Shown: one piece after another, positions 25,862 to 34,401 of the stretch
Layout: each line of letters begins with the position of its first letter
Numbering within the stretch: the first letter of the stretch is position 1
Source: Vibrio jasicida CAIM 1864 = LMG 25398
Lineage (GTDB): Bacteria > Pseudomonadota > Gammaproteobacteria > Enterobacterales > Vibrionaceae
Direction of reading: 5' to 3'
Length of the DNA: 64,000 bases
NCBI RefSeq assembly: GCF_000400365.1
Contig: NZ_BAOG01000036.1
Span: 62,001-126,000 of the forward strand
The notes under the pieces: model-generated
Database searches by the model: none
Told to the model about the DNA's origin: nothing
Seen by the model: only the letters and a program-made list of their open reading frames with translations
Program-made: the position numbers and the translations under genes

Positions 25862-26293
25862 ATGAGAACACTCGGCAACATCATCTGGTTTGTATTCGGT
25901 GGCGTATTCATGGGTTTGCTATGGTGGTTCTTCGGACTGCTGGCTTTCATCAGCATCATCGGCATTCCATGGGGACGCGCTTGTTTTGTGATGGGTAACT
26001 TCTCGTTCTTCCCATTCGGCAAAGAAGCGGTTTCACGAGATGAACTGACCAATGAAATGGACATCGGTACTAGCCCGCTTGGCGTGATTGGTAACGTGAT
26101 TTGGTTTGTATTTGCAGGTATTTGGTTGGCAATCGGCCATATACTTTCTGCCGTAGCATGCTTTGTAACTATCATTGGTATTCCGTTCGCACTTCAACAC
26201 CTGAAACTTGCGGTTATCTCTCTGGCTCCGATTGGTAAAACAGTCGTAACAACAGAAGAAGCAGCAATGGCTCGCTACAACATCAACCGTTAA
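25862..26293 (+). CDS. yccF: YccF-domain inner-membrane protein
   Basis: 143 residues, close to the 148 of E. coli YccF. Two tandem YccF units are visible, each with the NxIWFVFxG helix: GNIIWFVFGG near residue 5 and GNVIWFVFAG near residue 78. Each is followed by ISIIGIPWG or VTIIGIPFA. An inner-membrane protein of unknown function. Transcribed alone; a GC-containing inverted repeat follows at about 26302-26327. Confidence 0.92.
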   Translation: MRTLGNIIWFVFGGVFMGLLWWFFGLLAFISIIGIPWGRACFVMGNFSFFPFGKEAVSRDELTNEMDIGTSPLGVIGNVIWFVFAGIWLAIGHILSAVACFVTIIGIPFALQHLKLAVISLAPIGKTVVTTEEAAMARYNINR

Positions 26294-26301
26294 TTTTGTC
26301 G

Positions 26302-26331
26302 CCCTCTGAGCATCCTGCTTAGAGGGTTATT
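26302..26331 (+). terminator. possible terminator after yccF
   Basis: Arms CCCTCTGAGCA / TGCTTAGAGGG (one mismatch) with a tiny loop; the following tract is only moderately T-rich. Confidence 0.5.
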
Positions 26332-26406
26332 CCTGTCAAAAGTAAGCCCATAATCGCCACTGCATACTCAAGAATAATGGATTGAAAGTTCATACTCCCA
26401 CCTTAG

Positions 26407-27057
26407 TTAAAAGTTAAAATTAATACCTAGTTCTACGCTGTTCTCTTCACTTATCTTGGTCGAGCCCGGCGAAACTCGATGCTCACCAAATGTGTACTTC
26501 ACATAAGGCTCTACCCATTTTGGCTTTAAAGTAATACGTACTTCGTGATTGGTTCGATGACCGCCTTCTGTGAGTTTTTTATCGTAGTTATACGAATAAC
26601 CAAGCCGGATAAAATCAATCGGTGTATAGCTTGCACCAACGGTGTTTTTCCACTCTCTCTCTGTCTTTTCCAATAATGGGAATGACTTACCGATTGAGCT
26701 GGTTCTCCACTCATGAGAGCTGTTGGCGAAAACCATCCAATCATCCCCTAATGCGGTTCCGGTAAATACTCCCGCATCATACACATCGAACAGATCTGCA
26801 CGGCCATAGCTCACAAATGCTTCTGTATAGAACTGTCCGAGCATCACGCCATATCCCGTCCCAAATTCTAAATACCCCGTAGAATCCACTTCAGCAGAAA
26901 TGTTCCATTCTTCCGTTGCTTGTAAGTACCCTGAAGCAGTCACAATCCATTCATCATCTGTATTGGACACGTCTAAACCAAACCCTGGCATTTTGTAGTC
27001 AGCAGAAAAACACGGCATGGCAAAGAGCGCGCAAAGCAGCGTCAGAGATTTATTCAT
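26407..27057 (-). CDS. putative outer-membrane beta-barrel protein
   Basis: 216 residues with a signal peptide ending CFSA. The mature part alternates hydrophobic and polar residues in many strands (LEFGTGYGVMLGQFYTEAF; VGASYTPIDFIRLGYSYNY) and ends in a phenylalanine (LGINFNF), the classic C-terminal signal for barrel insertion. About 10 strands are likely. No family recognised. It follows the repeat lipoprotein on the same strand, separated by a terminator, so it has its own promoter. Confidence 0.75.
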   Translation of the reverse strand: MNKSLTLLCALFAMPCFSADYKMPGFGLDVSNTDDEWIVTASGYLQATEEWNISAEVDSTGYLEFGTGYGVMLGQFYTEAFVSYGRADLFDVYDAGVFTGTALGDDWMVFANSSHEWRTSSIGKSFPLLEKTEREWKNTVGASYTPIDFIRLGYSYNYDKKLTEGGHRTNHEVRITLKPKWVEPYVKYTFGEHRVSPGSTKISEENSVELGINFNF

Positions 27058-27087
27058 TGGAATACCTATCAGAAAGATTCGAAAAGA

Positions 27088-27120
27088 AAAAAGGAGCCAC
27101 TTAAATCAAGCGGCTCCTTG
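27088..27120 (-). terminator. terminator after repeat lipoprotein gene
   Basis: On the minus strand arms AAGGAGCCGCTTGA / TTAAGTGGCTCCTT precede a T-run, directly downstream of the lipoprotein stop. Confidence 0.8.
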
Positions 27121-27144
27121 CTACTTACCCTTATGCGATTTGGT

Positions 27145-28101
27145 TTACGAGCGCTCAACGCGGTCGCGAATCGCTCTTTTTATTTCCTGACGTTGCTCTT
27201 GTGATAGGGATTGAACCTTTTGTTTCAGCTCTGCACGCTGTTCTTTGGTTAATTGGTTTGTAGGCAAATTAGTGACATCTTCGATTGGGTGACTAATTTC
27301 TGGTTCGATTGGGTTAATTGGCGACGGCAGTTCAATCGGATGCATTGGAACCCCTTCAATTGGGTGGCTAATATCTGGACGGTTCGTGACTCCGGCAAAT
27401 AAACGACCATCCTCGTTGCGGAATACCACCTCTGTGCCATCTTCTAAACGCACGATGTAGTTATCCCCTTCTTTTGATGTATGACCTACAATGTCACCGT
27501 CTTCATTTCTAATCTCGCTATCATTAACGGTGTAAAAAGCACCTGAATCACCAACAACAATGTTTACAGTGTCTGTTTCATCTTTACTGATGAATACATG
27601 ATTCCCATTGTCACCAACGATTACTGCCGCACCTTCAAGTTCAATGATGTCACCATATGTCGGAACAACACCGCCTCCAAAGTCAGGATCTACATCTTCT
27701 TCAATAGGATGTTCAATCTTAGGTTTTACTTCTTCCACCACCAATCGACCATCTTCTACACTCAAGTGCACAAAACCCTTGTCATTCACAAACACCAACT
27801 CGTTATTGCGAACTTCGATATTACCAACCACATTACCTGAAGCATCTTTCACGACATCACCGTCGGTGAAGTACAGTTCACCACCGACATTAAATACGGT
27901 GTTACCTTCTACGCCACGGATTGCGACTGTGTTGTACTCACCATTGTCGCCTTGAATTGCCATTCCATCGAAATGTTCACCTTCGAAGGTTTGTACCGAT
28001 GCCACACCTGCTGGCTCACTAGGGGAGTCCGAAGAACTTGATGATGAACAACCGGCTAGAAAAGATGCTGCGATAACTGCACTCAGTAATTTAACTTTCA
28101 T
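27145..28101 (-). CDS. surface lipoprotein with internal repeats and HPIE motifs
   Basis: 318 residues. Lipobox LAGC is followed by a Ser-rich linker. The mature protein has two copies of a beta-rich unit of about 100 residues built from V-x-D-x-x-G-x-x-V turns. Examples are GNVVGNIEVRNNELVFVNDKG and GDIVGHTSKEGDNYIVRLED. Each ends in a proline segment with HPIE. HPI(E) occurs four times (IEHPIEE, SHPIEGV, MHPIELP, SHPIEDV). A highly charged helix (KEQRAELKQKVQSLSQEQRQE) closes it. Probably outer-membrane anchored; function unknown. Confidence 0.75.
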   Translation of the reverse strand: MKVKLLSAVIAASFLAGCSSSSSSDSPSEPAGVASVQTFEGEHFDGMAIQGDNGEYNTVAIRGVEGNTVFNVGGELYFTDGDVVKDASGNVVGNIEVRNNELVFVNDKGFVHLSVEDGRLVVEEVKPKIEHPIEEDVDPDFGGGVVPTYGDIIELEGAAVIVGDNGNHVFISKDETDTVNIVVGDSGAFYTVNDSEIRNEDGDIVGHTSKEGDNYIVRLEDGTEVVFRNEDGRLFAGVTNRPDISHPIEGVPMHPIELPSPINPIEPEISHPIEDVTNLPTNQLTKEQRAELKQKVQSLSQEQRQEIKRAIRDRVERS

Positions 28102-28212
28102 GATTTACTCTCTTAATTTGTCGAAATTCAGGGCTGCCTCTTGCAGGTTCTGTGGACTCCCTGCCCGATGAAGAGAAGTATATTGAACAGTGTTTTTTGG
28201 TACTAATTGCTT

Positions 28213-28240
28213 AAAAGAAACCCGCACTTAACGGCGGGTT
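28213..28240 (-). terminator. terminator of the LysR gene at 28287
   Basis: Minus-strand hairpin AACCCGCCGTTAAGTGCGGGTT followed by TCTTTT. Confidence 0.7.
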
Positions 28241-28286
28241 ATTAATAAACAGAGGTATAAGGCGTGATAACTGAGGGTTATTATTG

Positions 28287-29222
28287 TTACGACTCTCGCT
28301 CTAGGTGTCCGGTAATAATCTCCGTTACAATATTGCGCAACCAGTGCACCATCTCATTATGTCGATTCTTGTGGTGGTAGTAAGCCAGCAGAGACGGTTC
28401 GATCACCATACCATCGAGCTCAATATCAAGCCTACGGAGCTTATACAACTTATCGACATTCACGGTTTTAGACGCCGGAAACACCATATCTGAATTTGCG
28501 ACCACATCAATAATTGCTGACGGGAGTTCCGAGCGAAACGCAATGTTTGGCTCTACCCCTTTGATCTTCATTATTTTTTCTGAAAATGAGATATTAGAGT
28601 TCCAGTCAGCGGCAATCACGGTCGCAAACTCAAGATGCTGGCAATCTGACACTCGTAGGCGATCACCTTGCAAGGGGTGGTCTTTTCGAACATAAGCACA
28701 AAACGCATCTTTTACGATTTCTTTCGTCAAGAGCTCTTTGGGAGCGTGGTTGATTTCGTAGTTCACACCAAGCAGAACTTCATCCTTAATAATTTCATCC
28801 ATGGTAGAGCGCGACCAGTTCAGTAAATGAATTTGCACATTGGGTGCCGCCTGTCTGATTGCTTGAAAAATTTCGCTTGCATAGGAACTAAGGATAAAAG
28901 GGGCTAACGCAATCTTGACCGTCCCATTCATCTCTAATGGGTTAAAGTCTTTTGAGCCATTTAACGTCATCGATATCTCATCAAGTAACGGCGCTAAGCT
29001 TTCCGCTAAATCATTCGCGTACTCGGTAGCTCGCAAGCCATGATGGGTTTTCACGAACAGCTCATCTTCGAAATGGTCTCTTAAGCGCTGCAGTGCTTTA
29101 CTTACAGCCGGCTGCGAGACAAATAAACGCTCAGCGGCTCTACGCATATTGCGTTCTTGATGGAGGATAATAAACGTCCTCAACAAATTGAGGTCGAGAT
29201 TAGAGAAAAGATCTTTGGCCAT
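28287..29222 (-). CDS. LysR-family transcriptional regulator
   Basis: 311 residues from the ATG at 29222 (frame runs to 29279). The winged HTH at the N-terminus reads LDLNLLRTFIILHQERNMRR, then ERLFVSQPAVSKALQRLRDHF. An effector-binding domain of about 200 residues follows. The style (NLLRTF, DELFVKTHHG) is of the LeuO/NodD-like subgroup. No divergent target is adjacent: a 677-base gene-poor stretch follows on its promoter side. The regulated gene cannot be named. Confidence 0.9.
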   Translation of the reverse strand: MAKDLFSNLDLNLLRTFIILHQERNMRRAAERLFVSQPAVSKALQRLRDHFEDELFVKTHHGLRATEYANDLAESLAPLLDEISMTLNGSKDFNPLEMNGTVKIALAPFILSSYASEIFQAIRQAAPNVQIHLLNWSRSTMDEIIKDEVLLGVNYEINHAPKELLTKEIVKDAFCAYVRKDHPLQGDRLRVSDCQHLEFATVIAADWNSNISFSEKIMKIKGVEPNIAFRSELPSAIIDVVANSDMVFPASKTVNVDKLYKLRRLDIELDGMVIEPSLLAYYHHKNRHNEMVHWLRNIVTEIITGHLERES

Positions 29223-29820
29223 ATTCCACATCGATAATAACTTGAGGTTATTATTCAGCATAAGAACAGATTTGTGCACTTTCCAATCTCAACCTATGAA
29301 TTATTTGCACTCTCTACGCCTCTATGACGAAAAAATAACAAAGATTGAGATCTAGTTGGCGTTTATAAATTTTTAATCAAGCAGTTTGAGAGAACAATCA
29401 GGTCATTGTCGACCTTATACGACCTCCACCTCTTCTTAATATATTCACCAGAACAATTACACTCAATAAGCAGAAGAACGACAATGCTTGTTTCTTTTGC
29501 CTTGCATTACCACTCTAAATGATACGCTAGATAGAAGTTCCTTTGCAGGCACAACCGTACACTTGCTTTGCCCTCGTTTTTATACGTTTATTCTCAATAA
29601 GTAGAGTAAAAAACCTAGTACATTAAAGAAGGTATCAACTACCGATATTTTTAGTGGAGAACATCTACTTAAGCAGGCTAATTTGCTCATCTATCGTGGG
29701 TAAAACTTGGTTTTTTATTTAACCAAGTAAAAGACGATACCTATGGTTATTTTTCATATCTCATTGAAAGTGATTTTAACTTTCCAATGTTCAATCACTA
29801 AAGTAGATAGGATAAGGTTT
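29223..29820. other. gene-poor region before kefF
   Basis: No convincing gene between the LysR start and the leader ORF at 29821. It is A+T-rich with scattered stops in all frames. A hairpin with exact arms ACTTGGTT / AACCAAGT lies at 29705-29728. Promoters for lysR and for the kefF operon must be here. A small RNA is possible but not shown. Confidence 0.5.
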
Positions 29821-29880
29821 ATGGGTTACAGTTTCTTACAACAATCAAAGTCTTTCATTCTTATACCAAAAATGGTTTAG
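29821..29880 (+). CDS. possible 19-residue leader peptide upstream of kefF
   Basis: An ATG at 29821 preceded by AGGATAAGG (AGGA 8 bases before) opens a frame of 19 codons, MGYSFLQQSKSFILIPKMV, ending 19 bases before kefF. The ribosome site is better than chance. The peptide may be a regulatory leader or simply a fortuitous ORF. Confidence 0.35.
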   Translation: MGYSFLQQSKSFILIPKMV

Positions 29881-29899
29881 ACGCATAGCAAGGATTCCT

Positions 29900-30517
29900 A
29901 TGATAAATAAAAAAGTATTGATTCTCTTTGCGCATCCTTCCCAGCATCGCTCAGAGGTGAATGCTCCCCTTTTTAAAGCAGCTAATACAATTGAAGGTGT
30001 CACTTGTGTCGATCTCTACGCCGAGTACCCACACTTCAATATCAATATTGACCGAGAACAACAGCGTTTACGCGACCACGATGTGGTGATTTTTCAGTTT
30101 CCGCTGTACTGGTACTCCACACCAGCCATTCTAAAAGAGTGGCAAGATCTGGTTTTAGAATACGGATTTGCTTATGGCTCAGAAGGTACAGAGCTGCATG
30201 GCAAAACCATGCTTTGTGTCTTATCCGCAGGTGGTAAAGAAGAGGCCTATAAAGCTGAAGGCTACAACCACTTCACCATCCGTGAGCTATTAGCTCCTAT
30301 CGAGCAAATGTCGGCATTGACCGGGATGAACTACATCGCTCCACTTGCGTTGTTTGGCTCCCGTACCGCCCAAGAAGAAGACCGAATTCCACAGCATGTC
30401 GAACGCTACAAAACGCTACTCAATGCGCTCGTCAATGACACACTTGATCTTGAAGCAGCGGCATCGCTCATCAAACTCAACAGTGCATTACCACAACTGA
30501 TTAAGGAAGCATCATGA
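29900..30517 (+). CDS. kefF: KefF-like NAD(P)H oxidoreductase, ancillary to K+ efflux
   Basis: 205 residues of the flavodoxin-like quinone reductase family: VLILFAHPSQHRSEVN at the start, then FQFPLYWYSTPAILKEWQD and the family's GKTMLCVLSAGG. KefF/KefG proteins bind FMN and activate the Kef antiporter. AAGGA precedes the ATG. The stop overlaps the kefB start by four bases (ATGA), which supports translational coupling and the assignment to Kef rather than a free quinone reductase. Confidence 0.88.
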   Translation: MINKKVLILFAHPSQHRSEVNAPLFKAANTIEGVTCVDLYAEYPHFNINIDREQQRLRDHDVVIFQFPLYWYSTPAILKEWQDLVLEYGFAYGSEGTELHGKTMLCVLSAGGKEEAYKAEGYNHFTIRELLAPIEQMSALTGMNYIAPLALFGSRTAQEEDRIPQHVERYKTLLNALVNDTLDLEAAASLIKLNSALPQLIKEAS

Positions 30518-32472
30518 CAGGGATATTCTTACAAGCCTTTGTTTACCTTATTGCCGCTGTCGTCGCTGTTCCTTTAGCAAAACGTCTAGGCTTAGGCTCG
30601 GTATTAGGTTACTTGATTGCGGGTGTGGTCATTGGTCCTATTATCGGCCTCGTAGGTGAAGAAACCACAACAATTCAACACTTTGCTGAATTTGGTGTGG
30701 TTATGATGTTGTTCCTCGTTGGTTTGGAACTTGAGCCTAAGATGCTGTGGGCAATGCGTAACCGCTTAATGGGCTTAGGTGGCTTACAAGTTGGTGGTAC
30801 TGCCGCACTGATCATGGCGATTGCCCTGTACTTTGGCCAATCTTGGACCATAGCATTAGCGATCGGTTTGATCTTCGCGCTTTCTTCTACGGCGATTGTT
30901 CTGCAAACCTTTAGCGAGAAAGGACTGACCAAAACAGAAGGTGGTCAGAACGCGTTCTCGGTGTTGCTTTTCCAAGATATCGCCGTAATTCCAATGTTGG
31001 CGTTTATTCCGCTGTTGGCATTGCCAGAGTTGGTAGAACAAGCACAATCGGCAGCGCAAGCAGCTGCAGAACATCATGAAGAACTTAGCCTAGTTGCTGG
31101 ACTTCCTGGCTGGGCTTACGGTCTAGTGATTACGGCTTCTATTGCTATCGTCGTTGTTGGCGGGCATTTCCTCAGTCGTCCACTGTTCCGCTACGTAGCA
31201 AGCTCTGGCCTACGTGAAATCTTTACTGCAACTGCGTTGATGCTGGTGATAGGCATTGCAGCTTTGATGAGCCTAGTGGGTCTGTCTCCGGCTCTGGGTA
31301 CGTTCTTAGCAGGTGTAGTACTGGCGAACAGTGAGTTCCGCCATGAGTTGGAATCAAACATTGAACCGTTTAAAGGCTTGCTACTTGGCTTGTTCTTTAT
31401 CACGGTAGGTGCTGGCATCGACTTCTCAGTGCTGTTCAGCGACTTTGGTTTGATCATCGGTCTAACGCTAGGCGTGATGATTCTGAAAGCAGCGATTCTA
31501 TTCGCACTTGCGTTCATCTTCCGTATCAAAGGCAGTAACCGTTGGTTGTTTACTTTGAGCTTGGCGCAAGCGGGTGAATTCGGCTTTGTGCTATTGAGCT
31601 TCTCGGTACAAAACCATGTAATCCCATTCGAGCTTTCACAAACGCTGGCATTGGTTGTTGCGATCTCTATGTTCCTAACGCCGGGTCTGTTCATTCTATT
31701 TGATAAGGTGATTCTTCCTCGCTTTGAAAGTGAATCGAATGAGCGCGAAAGTGACACCATTGAAGAACAAGGCACTGTCATCATTGCAGGTATTGGTCGC
31801 TTTGGTCAGATCGTAAACCGCTTGTTGGTATCTAATGGCGTGGAAACGGTTGTACTCGACCACCAAGCAAGCCAGATTGATAACATGCGCCAAATCGGAA
31901 CACGCGCTTACTTTGGTGATGCGACTCGACCAGACATGCTACACACGGCAGGTATTGAGCATGCCTCTGCACTTGTCGTCGCGATAGATAATCAAGAATC
32001 GAGCGTTGAGTTGGTCAAGTACGTAAAACACACCTATCCAAACGTGACAGTGATTGCGCGTGCATTTGACCGTGGGCATGGCTACCTACTACGCCAAGCA
32101 GGCGCAGATATCATCGAATCAGAAACTTACCATTCTGCATTGGAGATTGGTGGTCACGCAATGAAAGCCATTGGTATTCATCCGTTCTTCACTGAGCAAC
32201 AAAAATCGACTTATCGCCGCGTTGAAGATCGCAAATCCAACATGCTTTATGAAGCGTGGGTCGATGACTCAGAGGGTGAACGTTACGACAACAACTTCCG
32301 TCAACTATTTATTCATCTTGAAGAAAAAATGGCAGAAGAGATGCAAAAAGATCGTCACGACAAGCTCTCCCGTTCTGAACGTGGTTGGACACCGCCACCA
32401 AAAGGCTATGCCGACGACTTCAGCGAAGAAAACGTCCAAGAGCTGCATCCACCAAAAGAAGACGCTCAATAA
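30514..32472 (+). CDS. kefB: glutathione-gated K+/H+ antiporter, KefB/KefC type
   Basis: 652 residues. Twelve or so helices of the CPA2 family (about 1-385) include FAEFGVVMMLFLVGLELEP and FALSSTAIVLQTFSEKG. A KTN (TrkA-N) domain follows, with VIIAGIGRFGQIVNRLL near residue 425 and a Rossmann GDATRPD loop. A charged tail of about 90 residues closes it, longer than in E. coli KefB (601). Glutathione keeps it shut; electrophile adducts open it, acidifying the cytoplasm as protection. Coupled to kefF. Confidence 0.93.
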   Translation: MTGIFLQAFVYLIAAVVAVPLAKRLGLGSVLGYLIAGVVIGPIIGLVGEETTTIQHFAEFGVVMMLFLVGLELEPKMLWAMRNRLMGLGGLQVGGTAALIMAIALYFGQSWTIALAIGLIFALSSTAIVLQTFSEKGLTKTEGGQNAFSVLLFQDIAVIPMLAFIPLLALPELVEQAQSAAQAAAEHHEELSLVAGLPGWAYGLVITASIAIVVVGGHFLSRPLFRYVASSGLREIFTATALMLVIGIAALMSLVGLSPALGTFLAGVVLANSEFRHELESNIEPFKGLLLGLFFITVGAGIDFSVLFSDFGLIIGLTLGVMILKAAILFALAFIFRIKGSNRWLFTLSLAQAGEFGFVLLSFSVQNHVIPFELSQTLALVVAISMFLTPGLFILFDKVILPRFESESNERESDTIEEQGTVIIAGIGRFGQIVNRLLVSNGVETVVLDHQASQIDNMRQIGTRAYFGDATRPDMLHTAGIEHASALVVAIDNQESSVELVKYVKHTYPNVTVIARAFDRGHGYLLRQAGADIIESETYHSALEIGGHAMKAIGIHPFFTEQQKSTYRRVEDRKSNMLYEAWVDDSEGERYDNNFRQLFIHLEEKMAEEMQKDRHDKLSRSERGWTPPPKGYADDFSEENVQELHPPKEDAQ

Positions 32473-32476
32473 ACGC

Positions 32477-32504
32477 GAAAACCTCCCACTGGGAGGTTTT
32501 TTAT
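32477..32504. terminator. terminator between convergent kefB and 97-residue gene
   Basis: Hairpin AAAACCTCCC / GGGAGGTTTT followed by TTATT; A-rich left flank allows use in both directions. Confidence 0.8.
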
Positions 32505-32523
32505 TGCCGGTGAAAAAGCAGAG

Positions 32524-32817
32524 CTACATGAGATCACTCATCAATGTCTCATACTCTTCATTCGCTTCATCCACTAAATGCGACAGTTCTAATGCGTCGG
32601 TCTTGGCTAGGTTGAACTGCCATGGAACGGTGTCTTCTTTACCGCAAATACGCGTTTGAGCGCCACTACTTTCAAAAGAAAGATCATCAAACTCGGTGGT
32701 GTGGCGTTCTTGAAGCTCGACAATTTCAACTTCCAATTTACCGACGGGATTGACTTCAACATGGGCGTGTAAATCTGGGCTATTCGATAAGCAATACTCT
32801 CGATGAACTGCAATCAT
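32524..32817 (-). CDS. hypothetical small acidic protein
   Basis: 97 residues with a strong AAGGAGG ribosome site. It is acidic, strand-rich at the front (HAHVEVNPVGKLEVEIVEL) and helical at the end (ALELSHLVDEANEEYETLM). One Cys pair (EYCLSN and TRICGKE). No signal peptide, membrane helix or known family. Transcribed toward kefB from its own promoter. Confidence 0.75.
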   Translation of the reverse strand: MIAVHREYCLSNSPDLHAHVEVNPVGKLEVEIVELQERHTTEFDDLSFESSGAQTRICGKEDTVPWQFNLAKTDALELSHLVDEANEEYETLMSDLM

Positions 32818-32969
32818 GGCTGCCTCCTTGGTCTGCCAACTGACAACTCATCAAATAGTGTAGACGAGGCATTTTGAACGTGGGGTGAAATAATAATGAA
32901 GATTGATCCTGAATAAAAATTCATCAATTTTAATTCCAAACCGACTCTGAGTGTTCGCCCCGCTAACCG

Positions 32970-33836
32970 TCAGTTTTTACATAAAATGACTTCGTTAATG
33001 CGCGATTCAATCGCCTTTATTGCTATTGTCACTGCCATCGGCACATGAGCTTGGTAGGGATGCAATACATAAATTGGATTCACCTTTGACGCTTTCGCAC
33101 CAGGTACAGGTTCAAGAAGCGAGTTCGACTCCAACATAAAATCAGGCAAAATCCCAACACCTAGCTCCATTTCTAACAGACTGGCCACATCAAAGACAGT
33201 ATTCGCTCGGTGCTTCACTGGATATTGAATTTGATGTTCCGGCTCCTTGGAGGCAAACACATGGACCACAGGTTCAAGCTGCCAATGTTGAGCAATATAA
33301 GGCGCACTTTCAAAATCAGTATGCGCTCCTTTCGCACGACACAAGACGTCACAAAACTGCCCTACTTTGCGCTGCTTAATGTTTGAATCGCCAGAAGCCC
33401 CTACTCGTATGGCAAGATCGATATCCTGCTGAACAATATCCACATGCTTATCATCACTGATCAAATTCAACTGCACATCAGAGTAATCAGCAAAAGCACT
33501 CGTTAAAGCTGGCAACACTATCGAGCGCATTAGTGCATGTGGCGCTGTGACGGTAAGCCTTCCCGTTGGCACTTGCTTTAACTCTGTGGCTTCTAACCAC
33601 GCGGCCTCTGCTTGTTTTGTCATTTGGGCGCACTGCTCGTAAAAGCGCTCGCCCGTCGAGGTCAGAGTTTGCTTTCTGGTCGTACGTTTGAGTAAACAAG
33701 TATCCAGCTCTTGCTCTAGTTGCTTCAAAGCAGAGCTCAACACTGACTTAGAAAGCTCTAACTTATCGGCAGCTTTGGAGATTGAACCACACTCGACAAT
33801 ATGAACGAACAGAGACATCAAACGCAGTTTATTCAT
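32970..33836 (-). CDS. LysR-family transcriptional regulator
   Basis: 288 residues. The HTH is at the N-terminus (MNKLRLMSLFVHIVECGSIS, then LELSKSVLSSALKQLEQEL). The effector domain follows. Divergent from the SnoaL-like gene at 33954 with a 117-base shared promoter region, so it probably regulates that gene. The HTH style (KLRLMSLFVHIVECGSISKAA) is of the CrgA/DmlR subgroup. Confidence 0.9.
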   Translation of the reverse strand: MNKLRLMSLFVHIVECGSISKAADKLELSKSVLSSALKQLEQELDTCLLKRTTRKQTLTSTGERFYEQCAQMTKQAEAAWLEATELKQVPTGRLTVTAPHALMRSIVLPALTSAFADYSDVQLNLISDDKHVDIVQQDIDLAIRVGASGDSNIKQRKVGQFCDVLCRAKGAHTDFESAPYIAQHWQLEPVVHVFASKEPEHQIQYPVKHRANTVFDVASLLEMELGVGILPDFMLESNSLLEPVPGAKASKVNPIYVLHPYQAHVPMAVTIAIKAIESRINEVILCKN

Positions 33837-33953
33837 CGCCCTTCCTTATTGTTCTTTTTTACAGAACATTCAATTCTTATTACTTTGTTTTTCTATCTCA
33901 ATTCTAACCCTATGATTACTCCATAAACAAACACCAATCACAGGATATTCAGG

Positions 33954-34325
33954 ATGACTCAATCAGTTTTAGAACGCGCTCAAGCAGGCATCTCAGCATG
34001 GCAAATCGCTTTCAACAATCAAGACGCTGCGGGCTGTGCAGCACAATACGCAGAAGACTGCATTATGGTAGCTAAGCCATTTGGCACTTTTGAAGGGCGC
34101 GAAGCAATCCAAGCATTCTGGCAAAACATCATGGACCAAGGTTTTAACAGCGTGGACTACACCAACACTAAGTGGGAGCAAGACAACGAAAATGGCTACA
34201 TTCTTTCTTCAGATTGGACGATGAACAAGGCGTTTGGTGTCGTGCACAAAGAGTTATGGGAAATTCAAGAAGATGGTTTGTCTCGCCTAACGTACGATGA
34301 GTTTGAAGTGCTTGGTGAACGATAA
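33954..34325 (+). CDS. SnoaL-like / NTF2-fold protein
   Basis: 123 residues of the DUF4440/SnoaL type: NNQDAAGCAAQYAEDCIMV, GTFEGREAIQAFWQNIMDQG, and a closing strand set EDGLSRLTYDEFEV. The cone-shaped fold binds small hydrophobic ligands and in some members isomerises or hydrates them. CAGGA precedes the ATG. It is alone in its operon and divergent from the LysR gene. Confidence 0.85.
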   Translation: MTQSVLERAQAGISAWQIAFNNQDAAGCAAQYAEDCIMVAKPFGTFEGREAIQAFWQNIMDQGFNSVDYTNTKWEQDNENGYILSSDWTMNKAFGVVHKELWEIQEDGLSRLTYDEFEVLGER

Positions 34326-34344
34326 GCTTTAAGTCTTTCAGAAT

Positions 34345-34384
34345 AAAAAAATCCCCAAGCCGAAACTTGGGGATTTTTGTTTTT
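34345..34384. terminator. bidirectional terminator
   Basis: Hairpin AAAATCCCCAAG / CTTGGGGATTTT with long A- and T-flanks between convergent genes. Confidence 0.85.
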
Positions 34385-34401
34385 CAGTTTACTTAATTAC
34401 A

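Noticed and set aside
31191-31784. 197-codon minus-strand frame inside kefB
   Set aside because: Wholly antisense to a conserved antiporter gene and without homology or a start signal.
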